This document shows positions 16,979-25,392 of a stretch of 64,000 bases of DNA, in pieces. The notes under the pieces were generated by a model, which was not told the DNA's origin, did no database searches, and saw nothing but the letters and a program-made list of their open reading frames with translations. Source of the stretch: Comamonadaceae bacterium (GTDB lineage: Bacteria; Pseudomonadota; Gammaproteobacteria; Burkholderiales; Burkholderiaceae_C); NCBI GenBank assembly GCA_013297875.1, contig JAAFIW010000004.1, positions 124,001 to 188,000 on the forward strand, given 5' to 3'. Numbering within the stretch: position 1 is the first letter of the stretch; each line of letters opens with the position of its first letter. The position numbers were made by a program, and so were the translations under genes.

Positions 16979-17986
16979 ATGTTGGAAGACATCCTGCACG
17001 GCCCGCGCGTGCAAGCGGCCATTCCAGGTCTGTCTCTTGCTGTGCTGAGGTCCGCAGAGGTTGCCTCGGTGCATGCCATCGGGATCCGCGGTGCACACGA
17101 CAACTCCGATGTAGACACCCATACCGTGTTTGAGGCGGCTTCGCTCACAAAACCACTGGTTTCATTCATTGCCCTTCAGCTTGCCGAAGAGGGATTGCTT
17201 GACCTTGATCGGCCGCTGCGTGACATCTGCGGAGATTACGTGGCGGGCGATGAGCGCGCCAACGCGATCACCGCCACCCACGTGCTGACACATACGAGCG
17301 GTTTGCCAAACATCGTCGGGCCAGAGACACCGCTGAAGACCTACTTTGCACCCGGTGAGCGGTTCAGCTATGGCAGTAGCGCCTTCGGCTGGCTCCAACG
17401 TGCAATCGAAGAGTTGTCCGCAAGCTCGTTGGAAACGCTCGCCCAAACCCGCGTCTTCGAGGCGTTGGGCATGGGTGACTCCAGTCTTGAATGGCAGCAA
17501 CGGTTCGAATCCAATTACGCGCAGGGGCAGGAGATGGACGGCCAGTTCGTCTCCAAGCGCCGCACGGCAAAGGCCGCTGCCTCCTGGTCGCTGCTAACCA
17601 CCGCAACCGACTACGCCCGGTTCGTACAAGCCGTATTGCGCGGACACGGCTTGTCTTCAAAGATGCATGCACGTTGGTTCACGCCCGTGGTGCCAGCGCG
17701 GGTAGGTGTCGATGATGTTTTGAATCTGGAAGCTGCCAAGGACAAAGAGGTCGCGTGGGGGCTTGGATGGGGTTTGGAACCTTCGCAAGGCACTTTTTTC
17801 CACTGGGGACACAACCCCGGGTTCCGGGCCTTTGTCATGGGCAATCTCAGCACACAGGATGCCGTGGTGTGGTTTGCGAATTCAGCGCGGGGGTTGAGGC
17901 TGGCGCGACATGTTCTGCCCGAAATACTGCCCGGGCCGCATGGCTCGTTGGATTGGCTTCAGATCGCAAGGACGCTCGAAGGGTGA
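16979..17986 (+). CDS. Serine hydrolase of the beta-lactamase/class C (DUF-beta-lactamase) family
   Basis: 335 residues with the penicillin-binding fold. The nucleophile Ser and Lys are in EAASLTKPLVSF (SxxK), the tyrosine motif is FSYGSSAF (YGS in place of YAN), and the third motif is FFHWGHNPGF. There is no signal peptide, so it is cytoplasmic and more likely an esterase or peptidase than a true beta-lactamase. It lies 23 bp after the Bug gene. Codon use is less GC-rich than its neighbours and it could be a late arrival. Confidence 0.82.
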   Translation: MLEDILHGPRVQAAIPGLSLAVLRSAEVASVHAIGIRGAHDNSDVDTHTVFEAASLTKPLVSFIALQLAEEGLLDLDRPLRDICGDYVAGDERANAITATHVLTHTSGLPNIVGPETPLKTYFAPGERFSYGSSAFGWLQRAIEELSASSLETLAQTRVFEALGMGDSSLEWQQRFESNYAQGQEMDGQFVSKRRTAKAAASWSLLTTATDYARFVQAVLRGHGLSSKMHARWFTPVVPARVGVDDVLNLEAAKDKEVAWGLGWGLEPSQGTFFHWGHNPGFRAFVMGNLSTQDAVVWFANSARGLRLARHVLPEILPGPHGSLDWLQIARTLEG

Positions 17987-18045
17987 GACTGCGCGACGTT
18001 CGCGTGTTGCTACGCGGGGTCTTTGATGCTCAACTTCAGGCAGAA

Positions 18046-18067
18046 TTGACGTTTACGTAAACGTCAA
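18046..18067. promoter_or_regulatory. LiuR operator upstream of liuB (perfect 22-bp palindrome)
   Basis: TTGACGTTTAC is followed by its exact reverse complement GTAAACGTCAA. It lies 37 bp before the liuB ATG and is nearly identical to the site at 1660-1681. It marks the promoter of a second transcription unit controlled by the MerR-type LiuR. Confidence 0.85.
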
Positions 18068-18104
18068 CTAAACATTCACGTCAAACGAACTGCAGGTTGC
18101 ACAC

Positions 18105-19712
18105 ATGCCCCGTCTAGAAACCCAACTCAACCCCCGCTCCGCCGACTTCCAGGCCAACGCTGCTGCGATGCGCGCCGTGGTCGACGATCTCAAACTGCAC
18201 GTGCAGCGCGCCACCGAAGGCGGTGGCGTGGCGGCGCGAGCCAAGCACACGGCGCGTGGCAAGCTGCTGCCGCGTGACCGCGTGCAAATGCTGCTGGATC
18301 CTGGCACGCCTTTTTTGGAGCTGTCGCCCATGGCGGCGCACGCCTTGTACGGCGGTGATGCCCCTTGCGCGGGCGTGATTGCGGGCATTGGCCGCGTGAG
18401 CGGGGTGGACTGCATGGTGGTGTGCAACGACGCGACGGTGAAAGGCGGCACCTACTTTCCGCTTACCGTGAAAAAGCATTTGCGGGCGCAGGAGGTGGCG
18501 CAGCAAAACAACCTGCCTTGTATCTATTTAGTGGACAGCGGCGGCGCCAACCTGCCCAATCAAGACGAGGTGTTCCCCGACCGCGACCACTTTGGCCGCA
18601 TCTTTTTCAACCAGGCCAACATGAGCGCCCAGGGCATTGCGCAAATTGCGGTGGTGATGGGCAGTTGCACCGCAGGCGGGGCCTATGTGCCTGCGATGAG
18701 CGACGAAACCATCATCGTGGCCAACCAGGGCACCATCTTTTTGGGTGGTCCGCCGCTGGTGAAGGCGGCTACGGGCGAGGTGGTCACCTCGGAAGACCTG
18801 GGCGGTGGCGATGTGCACACGCGTCTGTCGGGCGTGGCGGACCACCTGGCGCAAAACGACTTGCATGCGCTGGCTCTTGCAAGGCAAGCGGTGGCCAATT
18901 TGAATCGAAACAAGCCACCAGCCCTTTTAAATACTGCTCAAGCAGCTCCTGAATATGTAGCAGAAGAACTCTATGGCGTGATTCCAGTAGACACCCGCAA
19001 ACCGTTTGACGTGCGTGAAATCATTGCCCGCATCGTCGACGGCAGCGAGTTTGACGAGTTCAAAGCCCGCTTTGGTGCCACCCTGGTTTGCGGCTTTGCG
19101 CACATTGAAGGCATGCCGGTGGGCATCGTAGCCAACAACGGTATTTTGTTTTCCGAGAGCGCTGTGAAGGGCGCGCACTTCATCGAGCTGTGCTGCGCCC
19201 GCAAGATCCCGCTGGTGTTTTTGCAGAACATCACCGGCTTCATGGTGGGCCGCAAATACGAAAACGAAGGCATTGCCCGCCACGGTGCCAAGATGGTCAC
19301 CGCCGTGGCCTGCGCCCAGGTTCCCAAGTTCACCATCATCATCGGCGGCAGTTTTGGCGCTGGCAACTACGGCATGTGTGGCCGCGCCTACAGCCCCCGC
19401 TTTTTGTGGATATGGCCGAATGCGCGCATCAGCGTGATGGGCGGCGAGCAAGCCGCTAGCGTGCTGGCCACTGTCAAGCGCGATGGCATTGAGGGCAAAG
19501 GCGGGCAGTGGTCGGCAGCTGAAGAGGAGGCTTTCAAAGCGCCCATTCGTGATCAATACGAAGTGCAGGGCCACCCTTACTACGCCACGGCGCGCTTGTG
19601 GGACGACGGGGTGATTGACCCCGCCGACACGCGCCGTGTGCTGGCACTGGGCTTGTCGGCTGCGCGCAATGCGCCGGTTGCCGAGACGAAATTTGGTGTG
19701 TTTCGGATGTGA
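18105..19712 (+). CDS. liuB: Methylcrotonyl-CoA carboxylase, carboxyltransferase (beta) subunit
   Basis: A 535-residue carboxyltransferase that, with LiuD, carboxylates 3-methylcrotonyl-CoA to 3-methylglutaconyl-CoA. The N-terminal half has [39 protein letters not shown], characteristic of MCC beta rather than propionyl-CoA carboxylase. The C-terminal half has [37 protein letters not shown]. Residues about 270-284 ([15 protein letters not shown]) are encoded by an R2 repeat at 18912-18958. The LiuR palindrome lies just upstream. It is separated from liuD by about 3.6 kb of unrelated genes, which is unusual. Confidence 0.95.
   Translation: MPRLETQLNPRSADFQANAAAMRAVVDDLKLHVQRATEGGGVAARAKHTARGKLLPRDRVQMLLDPGTPFLELSPMAAHALYGGDAPCAGVIAGIGRVSGVDCMVVCNDATVKGGTYFPLTVKKHLRAQEVAQQNNLPCIYLVDSGGANLPNQDEVFPDRDHFGRIFFNQANMSAQGIAQIAVVMGSCTAGGAYVPAMSDETIIVANQGTIFLGGPPLVKAATGEVVTSEDLGGGDVHTRLSGVADHLAQNDLHALALARQAVANLNRNKPPALLNTAQAAPEYVAEELYGVIPVDTRKPFDVREIIARIVDGSEFDEFKARFGATLVCGFAHIEGMPVGIVANNGILFSESAVKGAHFIELCCARKIPLVFLQNITGFMVGRKYENEGIARHGAKMVTAVACAQVPKFTIIIGGSFGAGNYGMCGRAYSPRFLWIWPNARISVMGGEQAASVLATVKRDGIEGKGGQWSAAEEEAFKAPIRDQYEVQGHPYYATARLWDDGVIDPADTRRVLALGLSAARNAPVAETKFGVFRM
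18912..18958 (-). repeat. R2 repeat inside liuB coding sequence
   Basis: CCCTTTTAAATACTGCTCAA and GCAGCTCCTG match the R2 core. It is read in frame as NTAQAA, the same frame used in liuD and the YgjP-like gene. Confidence 0.65.
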
Positions 19713-19737
19713 TGGAGAACCTGTCAAGGTGACTTGT

Positions 19738-20898
19738 ATGAGGCATTGGATCGCCGCCGTTTTGCTGGGCACGTGGTTCACGCTGGCCCTGGCGCAGGAT
19801 GCCCAGCCGCCAGCTCCGGAGCAGCTGTCGCTGGACATTCGCGAGGCTGTTGTGCGCGTACCCGCCACGGTGAAAGACGCGTTCAACAAAGAGATCAGCG
19901 GCGATGTGCTGGTGACGACCTTTCGCCCACAAGGCCCTGGGCCTTTTCCGCTGGTAGTGATGAACCACGGCCGAAGTACCGACACCCGGGCGCAGGCCCC
20001 CCGGCAGCGCTTTGAACCCATTGCCCGATTTTTTGTGCGCAAAGGCTTCGCTGTTGCCGTGCCGCAGCGCTTGGGCTACGGCGCATCTGCCAACGCAGGC
20101 GACCCGGAGGACAACATGAGTTGCGACCGGCCCCGCTACCAACCCGCCGGTGATGCCGCTGCCGCGCAGGTGTTGGTGGTGGTGGCGCATATGCGCCAGC
20201 AGCCGGATATTGATCCGAGCCGCCTGGTTGTCATGGGGCAGTCGTTGGGTGGTTTCACCACCGTTGCCACCAATGCGGCCAAGCCCGATGGGTTGGTCGC
20301 AGCCATCAATTTCGCGGGTGGCCACGGGGGCAACCCCGTCGAGCGGCCCGGCAACCCGTGCCAAGCCTATTTGCTCGAAAACACCTTTGGAACTTGGGGT
20401 AAAACGGCTTCCGCGCCCATGCTGTGGGTTTATGTCGAAAACGACAAATACTTCAACCCTAAAAACAGCCGCGCCTGGTTCGATGCGTTCGTCAAAGCGG
20501 GTGGCAAAGCGGAATACAAACTGCTCGCCCCATTTGGCGACGATGGCCACACCTTGCTGGGCCGGGCCGGCGATATCTGGCAGCCCATCGTGGATGAGTT
20601 TCTGGCGCGGCACGGTTTCACCACGCCGGGCGTGATCGCCAAGCCAGCCGTCACCGGCCCCGGCAAGGCGCTGGACGCAGCCGCTGTGCCGCTGATCTCG
20701 GACAAAACCAGAAGCGAAACCTATTCCAAGTACCTGGCTGCCAAGCCTCCTAAAGCGGTCGCCCTCGGCTCCGGTGGTCGCTTGGGCTACGCCACCGGCG
20801 ACGATGCCCTGTCCAACGCCCTGGGTTTTTGCCAACGCCGCACGGGCGTGGCCTGCAAGCTGTATGCGGTGGACGACGATGTGGTGTGGGTGCCGTGA
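19738..20898 (+). CDS. Secreted alpha/beta hydrolase with C-terminal extension
   Basis: 386 residues. A signal peptide (MRHWIAAVLLGTWFTLALA) is followed by a dienelactone-hydrolase-like alpha/beta domain. The nucleophile is in VVMGQSLGGF, the acid in YVENDKYF, and the histidine in DDGHTL. After residue 310 an extra domain follows (KYLAAKPPKAVALGSGGRLGYATG...CKLYAVDDDVVW) that the paralogue at 21756 lacks. It is clearly homologous to that gene, sharing NHGRS, INFAGG and GGNP blocks. It takes the place in the liu cluster where liuC would be expected. Substrate unknown; probably a periplasmic esterase. Confidence 0.82.
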   Translation: MRHWIAAVLLGTWFTLALAQDAQPPAPEQLSLDIREAVVRVPATVKDAFNKEISGDVLVTTFRPQGPGPFPLVVMNHGRSTDTRAQAPRQRFEPIARFFVRKGFAVAVPQRLGYGASANAGDPEDNMSCDRPRYQPAGDAAAAQVLVVVAHMRQQPDIDPSRLVVMGQSLGGFTTVATNAAKPDGLVAAINFAGGHGGNPVERPGNPCQAYLLENTFGTWGKTASAPMLWVYVENDKYFNPKNSRAWFDAFVKAGGKAEYKLLAPFGDDGHTLLGRAGDIWQPIVDEFLARHGFTTPGVIAKPAVTGPGKALDAAAVPLISDKTRSETYSKYLAAKPPKAVALGSGGRLGYATGDDALSNALGFCQRRTGVACKLYAVDDDVVWVP

Positions 20899-20916
20899 TG
20901 TGCGGCGAGCACTTAA

Positions 20917-20944
20917 TGTGTAAAATTTATGTATTTCATACACA
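20917..20944. promoter_or_regulatory. Candidate vapBC promoter/operator
   Basis: TGTGTA and TACACA form inverted arms around an AT-rich centre holding a TAAAAT -10-like box, 16 bp before vapB. Autoregulation by the VapB-VapC complex is typical and is inferred here. Confidence 0.5.
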
Positions 20945-20959
20945 CAACCGGATTGTCCC

Positions 20960-21199
20960 ATGCGAACCAACATCGTGATTGACGACGCGCTCATGGCTTC
21001 GGCCATGAAGGCAGGTGACTTCAAGACCAAAAAAGACGCTGTCGAAGAAGGCTTGCGCTTGCTGGCCCGTCGCGCGGCCTACCAAAACCTGCGCGCCTTA
21101 CGTGGCAAGTTGAACTGGAGCCTTGACGGCGACTGGACGCAGAGCGCGCACAGCGTGCAGGAACCGCGTACGGGCTACCTCGTGGGGAATGACAAATGA
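20960..21199 (+). CDS. vapB: VapB-type antitoxin
   Basis: A 79-residue protein of the VapB/DUF2191 group. The N-terminal ribbon MRTNIVIDDALMASAMKAGDFKTKKDAVEEGLRLLARR is the DNA-binding part. The Trp-containing tail (LNWSLDGDWTQS) fits the VapC groove. The stop codon lies inside the first R5 half-site (ATGACAAATGAC), so the repeat defines the end of the protein. The toxin gene starts 157 bp later instead of overlapping, which is abnormal for this family. Confidence 0.87.
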   Translation: MRTNIVIDDALMASAMKAGDFKTKKDAVEEGLRLLARRAAYQNLRALRGKLNWSLDGDWTQSAHSVQEPRTGYLVGNDK

Positions 21200-21348
21200 C
21201 GACGCCTGCACAAATGACGACGCCTGCACAAATGACGACGCCTGCACAAATGACGACGCCTGCGGCGTACATGACAGATGACTGGGGACGGTGGGGTGCT
21301 CAAGGTCATTTGTCATCACGGCTGCGCAGCAGCCAAGTCACCTGTCAT
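21189..21348. repeat. R5 island between vapB and vapC
   Basis: Left half-sites ATGACAAATGAC (21189-21200) and ATGACAGATGACT (21271-21283) pair with GTCATTTGTCAT (21305-21316) and AGTCACCTGTCAT (21336-21348, one mismatch), giving nested hairpins. A tandem array lies on the left side. It fills the vapB-vapC gap. Confidence 0.8.
21193..21264 (+). repeat. Tandem array, 4 x 18 bp
   Basis: The unit CAAATGACGACGCCTGCA is repeated four times without spacers; only the last base of the fourth copy differs. It has grown from one R5 half-site and may vary in number between strains. Confidence 0.9.
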
Positions 21349-21356
21349 TGCACAAG

Positions 21357-21755
21357 ATGATCACCGCCGATAGCAGCGTCTGGATTGATTATTTCTGTGG
21401 CCGTCACTCGCCCGCTACGGTGCGGCTGGATGCGGTGCTGGACGACTCCAGCCACGACCTGGTGCTGCTGGATGTGGTGCTGATGGAAGTGCTGCGCGGC
21501 TTTCGCTTTGACCACGAGTGGCGCGTGGCCCATGAGGCTTTTGCGGCCTTGTCGGTGCAAACCGCAGGCGGCGAGGTGGTCGCACGCAAAGCCGCCACCC
21601 TGTACCGCAGCCTGCGGGCCGAAGGGGTCACCGTGCGCTCGTCCATCGACCTGCTGGTGGGTGCCTGGTGCATTGAAAACGATTGCGGCCTGATCCACAA
21701 CGACCGCGATTTTTTGCCCATGGCTCGGCACGGTCTGCAAGCCTGGGAGCACTGA
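21357..21755 (+). CDS. vapC: VapC-type PIN-domain ribonuclease toxin
   Basis: A 132-residue PIN nuclease. The acidic residues of the active site are in place: ITADSSVWIDYF (first Asp), VLLDVVLMEVLRG (Glu), SSIDLLVGAWCIEND and LIHNDRDFLPMAR (last Asp pair). VapC toxins cut initiator tRNA or rRNA loops. The start was set at ATG 21357; the longer frame would be built from R5 sequence. Its last codon is directly followed by the ATG of the next hydrolase gene. Confidence 0.88.
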   Translation: MITADSSVWIDYFCGRHSPATVRLDAVLDDSSHDLVLLDVVLMEVLRGFRFDHEWRVAHEAFAALSVQTAGGEVVARKAATLYRSLRAEGVTVRSSIDLLVGAWCIENDCGLIHNDRDFLPMARHGLQAWEH

Positions 21756-22631
21756 ATGGTCAAGATCTACGCGCTGGCCCTGCTACTGGTCGTCACGACC
21801 AGCATGCACGCTCGCGACGTGCGGCAGGAGCAGCTGGATTTGCCTGTGACGGTGACCGACGCATTCGGCAAGCAGATCAGCCACACCATCAAGGTGACCA
21901 TCTGGCACGACAAAACCAACCCGCAACCCGCGCCCGTCCTGGTGCTCAACCACGGTCGCTCGCCCGACGCGCAAGGGCGCGCAGCCGTGGGGCGGGCGCA
22001 ATACACCCAGGCGTCTGACTTTTTTCTGCGGCGCGGCTTCATCGTCGCAGTGCCCACACGCATTGGCTACGGCGTCACTGGCGGTGAAGACGTGGAGTAC
22101 TCGGGGCCTTGCGAAAAAAAGAACTATCCACCCGTGAACGCCATGGCCGCCCAACAAACACTGGCCGTGCTGCAAGCCATGCGCCAGCGCCCGGACGCAG
22201 CCAAAGACCGTGCGGTGATCGCAGGCCAATCGTTTGGTGGCACCACGGCAGCCGCTGTCTCGGCAATGAACCCACCGGGCATTCAGGCCACTATTAATTT
22301 TGCAGGCGGCGGTGGCGGTAACCCCAAGACGCAGCCGCAGCGCCCGTGCGCACCGCACTTGCTGGAAAAGATGTTTCGCGACTACGGCAGCACCGCGCGC
22401 GTACCGTCGCTGTGGGTGTACGCCGAGAATGACATGTACTTCGGCGCGCAACATCCGCGCGACTGGTTCAATGCGTACGTGGCCGCCGGTGGCAAAGCCG
22501 AAATGGTGCAGTTTCCACCGCATGGCGAAGATGGCCACAGCCTGTTCACTCGCTTCCCCCAAGTGTGGCAACCCAAGGTGGCAGAGTTTCTTGACGCACA
22601 GGGATTCAAAGCCCCTTTCCAGACCAATTGA
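21756..22631 (+). CDS. Secreted alpha/beta hydrolase (paralogue of 19738-20898)
   Basis: A 291-residue dienelactone-hydrolase-like enzyme. The signal segment is VKIYALALLLVVTTSMHA. The catalytic set is GQSFGGTTA (Ser), YAENDMYF (Asp) and EDGHSLF (His). It matches the gene at 19738 along its whole length (LVLNHGRS, INFAGGGGGNP, HLLEKMF) but lacks the C-terminal extension. It begins immediately after the vapC stop, so transcription from the vapBC promoter is likely. The two paralogues bracket vapBC, pointing to a duplication with the TA module inserted between copies, or a transfer of the three together. Confidence 0.82.
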   Translation: MVKIYALALLLVVTTSMHARDVRQEQLDLPVTVTDAFGKQISHTIKVTIWHDKTNPQPAPVLVLNHGRSPDAQGRAAVGRAQYTQASDFFLRRGFIVAVPTRIGYGVTGGEDVEYSGPCEKKNYPPVNAMAAQQTLAVLQAMRQRPDAAKDRAVIAGQSFGGTTAAAVSAMNPPGIQATINFAGGGGGNPKTQPQRPCAPHLLEKMFRDYGSTARVPSLWVYAENDMYFGAQHPRDWFNAYVAAGGKAEMVQFPPHGEDGHSLFTRFPQVWQPKVAEFLDAQGFKAPFQTN

Positions 22632-22651
22632 CGGCAACCAGGAAGAACTGA

Positions 22652-23311
22652 ATGCCCAACATCACCGCCCTGGACACCGCCCAACTCGTCGCCCTGGCAG
22701 CCGCCCTGGGCTGGGCCAGCGGCATTCGCCTGTATGCCGTGCTGTTCATCACCGGCCTGGCGGGCACGCTGGGCTGGTTTGCGTTGCCCGAGGGTTTGAA
22801 GCTGCTCAGTCACCCGGCCATGCTGGGTGCCAGCGGCTTCATGCTGGCGGTGGAGTTTTTTGCCGACAAGATTCCGCTGGTCGATTCGCTGTGGGACACG
22901 GTGCAAACCGTGGTGCGCATACCGGCGGGGGCTGCGCTGGCAGCGGGCGCCATCGGCAGTGTCACCGGAGCAAACTTTGGCGCGGACAACAACGTGATGA
23001 CCCTGGTCGCCGCCCTGCTGGGCGGCACCCTGGCCGCGACGTCTCACGCCACCAAGATGACCACGCGCGCTGCCATCAATACCTCGCCTGAGCCGTTTTC
23101 CAATATTGCGATGTCGCTGGTGGAGGATGGCTTGGTGGTGGGGGCGCTGTGGCTGGCCACCAACCACCCGCTGCTGTTTGCGGCTGTACTGGCTGTGGTG
23201 CTGGTGTTGTCGGTGGTGTTGATCGTGTTGCTGGTGAAGTTTTTGAAAGCGGTGCTCGGCAAGGTGCGTGAGTTCTTTTCTGGCTCTGTCACGGAGTCAA
23301 AAGTTGTTTGA
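22652..23311 (+). CDS. DUF4126-family membrane protein
   Basis: 219 residues with at least four hydrophobic helices (LVALAAALGWASGIRLYAVLFITGLAG; LSHPAMLGASGFMLAVEFFAD; a Gly/Ala-rich pair; a C-terminal LLFAAVLAVVLVLSVVLIVLLVKFL). The DKIPLVDSLWDTVQTVVRIPAGAALA block is the family signature. Function unknown; location would be the inner membrane. It ends 14 bp before liuD. In related clusters such a gene can be an accessory of the leucine operon, but no role is established. Confidence 0.8.
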   Translation: MPNITALDTAQLVALAAALGWASGIRLYAVLFITGLAGTLGWFALPEGLKLLSHPAMLGASGFMLAVEFFADKIPLVDSLWDTVQTVVRIPAGAALAAGAIGSVTGANFGADNNVMTLVAALLGGTLAATSHATKMTTRAAINTSPEPFSNIAMSLVEDGLVVGALWLATNHPLLFAAVLAVVLVLSVVLIVLLVKFLKAVLGKVREFFSGSVTESKVV

Positions 23312-23325
23312 CATGAAGGTACTTG

Positions 23326-25383
23326 ATGTTTAAAAAAATCCTCATCGCCAATCGCGGTGAAATCGCTTGCCGTGTGGCCGCGACCTGCGCTCGGCTAGCT
23401 ATTAAAACCGTAGCGGTGTATTCCGATGCGGACGCCAACGCCAAGCATGTCTCGGCCTGCGATGAAGCGGTGCACATTGGCGGTAGCGCCCCAAAAGACA
23501 GCTATTTGCAGTGGCAGCGCATCCTGGCGGCGGCCAAGGCCACCGGCGCGCAGGCGGTTCACCCCGGCTATGGTTTCCTGAGCGAAAACGAAGAGTTTGC
23601 GCAGGCCTGTGCTGACGCAGGCCTGGTGTTCATCGGCCCGCCACCATCGGCCATCAAGGCCATGGGGCTGAAGGCGGAATCCAAGCAGCTCATGGAAAAG
23701 GCCGGCGTGCCGCTGGTGCCCGGTTACCACGGTGCTGACCAAGACCTGGTGCTCTTGAAAAAAGAAGCCACGCGCATCGGCTATCCGGTACTCATCAAGG
23801 CCAGCGCAGGTGGTGGTGGCAAAGGTATGCGGGCGGTAGACAAGGCCGATGACTTTGATGCGGCGCTGGCCTCGTGCAAGCGCGAGGCGATCAACAGTTT
23901 CGGCGAGGATGCGGTGCTGATTGAAAAGTATGTGCAGCGTCCGCGCCACATTGAAATTCAGGTGTTTGGCGACACGCATGGCAACTGCGTGTACCTGTTC
24001 GAGCGCGACTGCTCGGTGCAACGGCGTCACCAGAAAGTGCTGGAAGAAGCGCCTGCGCCGGGCATGACGCAGACGATGCGCGAGCAGATGGGTGCGGCGG
24101 CGGTGGCGGCTGCCAAAGCGGTGAACTATGTGGGTGCGGGCACGGTGGAGTTCATCGTGCAGCAGGGTGACGATGGCCGCATGGATTTCTATTTCATGGA
24201 GATGAATACGCGGCTGCAGGTGGAACACCCGGTAACAGAAGCCATCACGGGCCTGGACTTGGTGGAGTGGCAGCTGCGCGTGGCCAGCGGCGAGCCGCTG
24301 CCGTGCAAGCAGCAAGACCTGCGCATCCACGGCCATGCCATTGAAGCGCGCATTTGCGCCGAGAACCCAGACAACAACTTCCTGCCCGCCACCGGCAGCC
24401 TGCAGGTCTACCGTAAGCCTGCCTGCACCGCATTCGAGAGGAGCAGTTTGCGCATTGACGACGGTGTGCGCCAGGGCGATGCGATCTCGCCGTTTTACGA
24501 CTCCATGGTGGCCAAGCTCATCGTGCATGGCGACACGCGCGAGCAGGCGCTGGCGCGCATGGACGAAGCCCTGTCGCACACCCACATCGTGGGCCTGGCC
24601 ACCAATGTGCAGTTCCTGCGCTACGTGGTCAAAAGCCCCTCGTTTGCGCAAGCCAACCTGGATACGGCGCTGATTCCGCGTGAACAGGCTGTGTTGTTCA
24701 AGCAGGAGCCGCTGGGGCTGAATGTGGCGGTGGCCGCTTGCGTGGCGCATGCGGTACACAGCGAGCAAGCTGAGCACCTGCCCCCACCCCGGTCCTCCCC
24801 CGGAAGGGGAGGGAGCCAAACCCACACCACCTGGACAGACCCCTTCGCCCGCCGCGACGGCTTCCGCCCTTTTGGCGTGGCGCAGCGCCGCTTTGCGTTT
24901 GAATTTCATGGTGACAAGGTAGAGGCCACACTGAGCTATTTGCACGATGGTGCATTGCATTTGCAAGTGGGGGAGGGTGCTCAGCAAACCGTGGGCAGCT
25001 TGCAGTTTGCCGCCAAAGGCGACGCGCTGGACGTTCAGTTCGCGCAGCAGCGTCATACGGCGTTTTTATATCAAAAAGGCCCGACAGCCCATGTATTTAC
25101 TGCTCAAGGCGCTACACAAATCATAGTGATTGATTTGCTTGCCCATGCCAGCGCCAGCACCGCGCAAACCGGCAGGCTTACCGCGCCCATGCCGGGCAAG
25201 GTGGTGTCATTCGCCGTGAAAGCGGGCGACGCTGTCAAGGCCGGTCAAGCCCTGGCCGTGATGGAAGCGATGAAGATGGAACACACCATCGCCGCGCCCA
25301 AAGACGGCACCGTGGCCGAGCTGATGTATGCGCCTGGCGACCAGGTGACGGAGGGGGCCGAGCTGCTCAAGCTCGCGGCCTGA
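23326..25383 (+). CDS. liuD: Methylcrotonyl-CoA carboxylase, biotin-carrying (alpha) subunit
   Basis: A 685-residue protein with the biotin carboxylase domain first (FKKILIANRGEIACRV, ATP-grasp loop ASAGGGGKGMRAV, MNTRLQVEHPVTE). The middle MCC-type domain and the C-terminal biotinyl domain follow, with biotin Lys650 in VMEAMKMEHTIAAP. It carboxylates biotin with bicarbonate for LiuB. Two stretches are repeat-derived: residues about 485-499 (LPPPRSSPGRGGSQT) from an R6 element, and about 585-600 (PTAHVFTAQGATQII) from R2. Both lie outside the catalytic domains. The start was taken at ATG 23326 with AAGGT upstream. Confidence 0.94.
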   Translation: MFKKILIANRGEIACRVAATCARLAIKTVAVYSDADANAKHVSACDEAVHIGGSAPKDSYLQWQRILAAAKATGAQAVHPGYGFLSENEEFAQACADAGLVFIGPPPSAIKAMGLKAESKQLMEKAGVPLVPGYHGADQDLVLLKKEATRIGYPVLIKASAGGGGKGMRAVDKADDFDAALASCKREAINSFGEDAVLIEKYVQRPRHIEIQVFGDTHGNCVYLFERDCSVQRRHQKVLEEAPAPGMTQTMREQMGAAAVAAAKAVNYVGAGTVEFIVQQGDDGRMDFYFMEMNTRLQVEHPVTEAITGLDLVEWQLRVASGEPLPCKQQDLRIHGHAIEARICAENPDNNFLPATGSLQVYRKPACTAFERSSLRIDDGVRQGDAISPFYDSMVAKLIVHGDTREQALARMDEALSHTHIVGLATNVQFLRYVVKSPSFAQANLDTALIPREQAVLFKQEPLGLNVAVAACVAHAVHSEQAEHLPPPRSSPGRGGSQTHTTWTDPFARRDGFRPFGVAQRRFAFEFHGDKVEATLSYLHDGALHLQVGEGAQQTVGSLQFAAKGDALDVQFAQQRHTAFLYQKGPTAHVFTAQGATQIIVIDLLAHASASTAQTGRLTAPMPGKVVSFAVKAGDAVKAGQALAVMEAMKMEHTIAAPKDGTVAELMYAPGDQVTEGAELLKLAA
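24779..24822 (+). repeat. R6 repeat inside liuD
   Basis: CCCCCACCCCGGTCCTCCCC and GGAAGGGGAGGGAGCCAAAC match the intergenic copies at 39472-39514 and 48121-48163. The region encodes a Pro/Gly/Ser linker in LiuD. Confidence 0.7.
25061..25131 (-). repeat. R2 repeat inside liuD
   Basis: The AAAGGC...ACAGCCCATGTATTTACTGCTCAA core is on the coding strand and is read as AHVFTAQGA. It lies before the biotinyl domain. Confidence 0.7.
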
Positions 25384-25392
25384 ATCAGCGTG

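Noticed and set aside
16979-17986. True class C beta-lactamase
   Set aside because: There is no signal peptide and YGS replaces the usual YxN motif, so an esterase/peptidase-like role is more likely.
21193-21264. CRISPR-like array
   Set aside because: The 18-bp units are directly adjacent without spacers and no cas genes are near; it is a simple tandem repeat.
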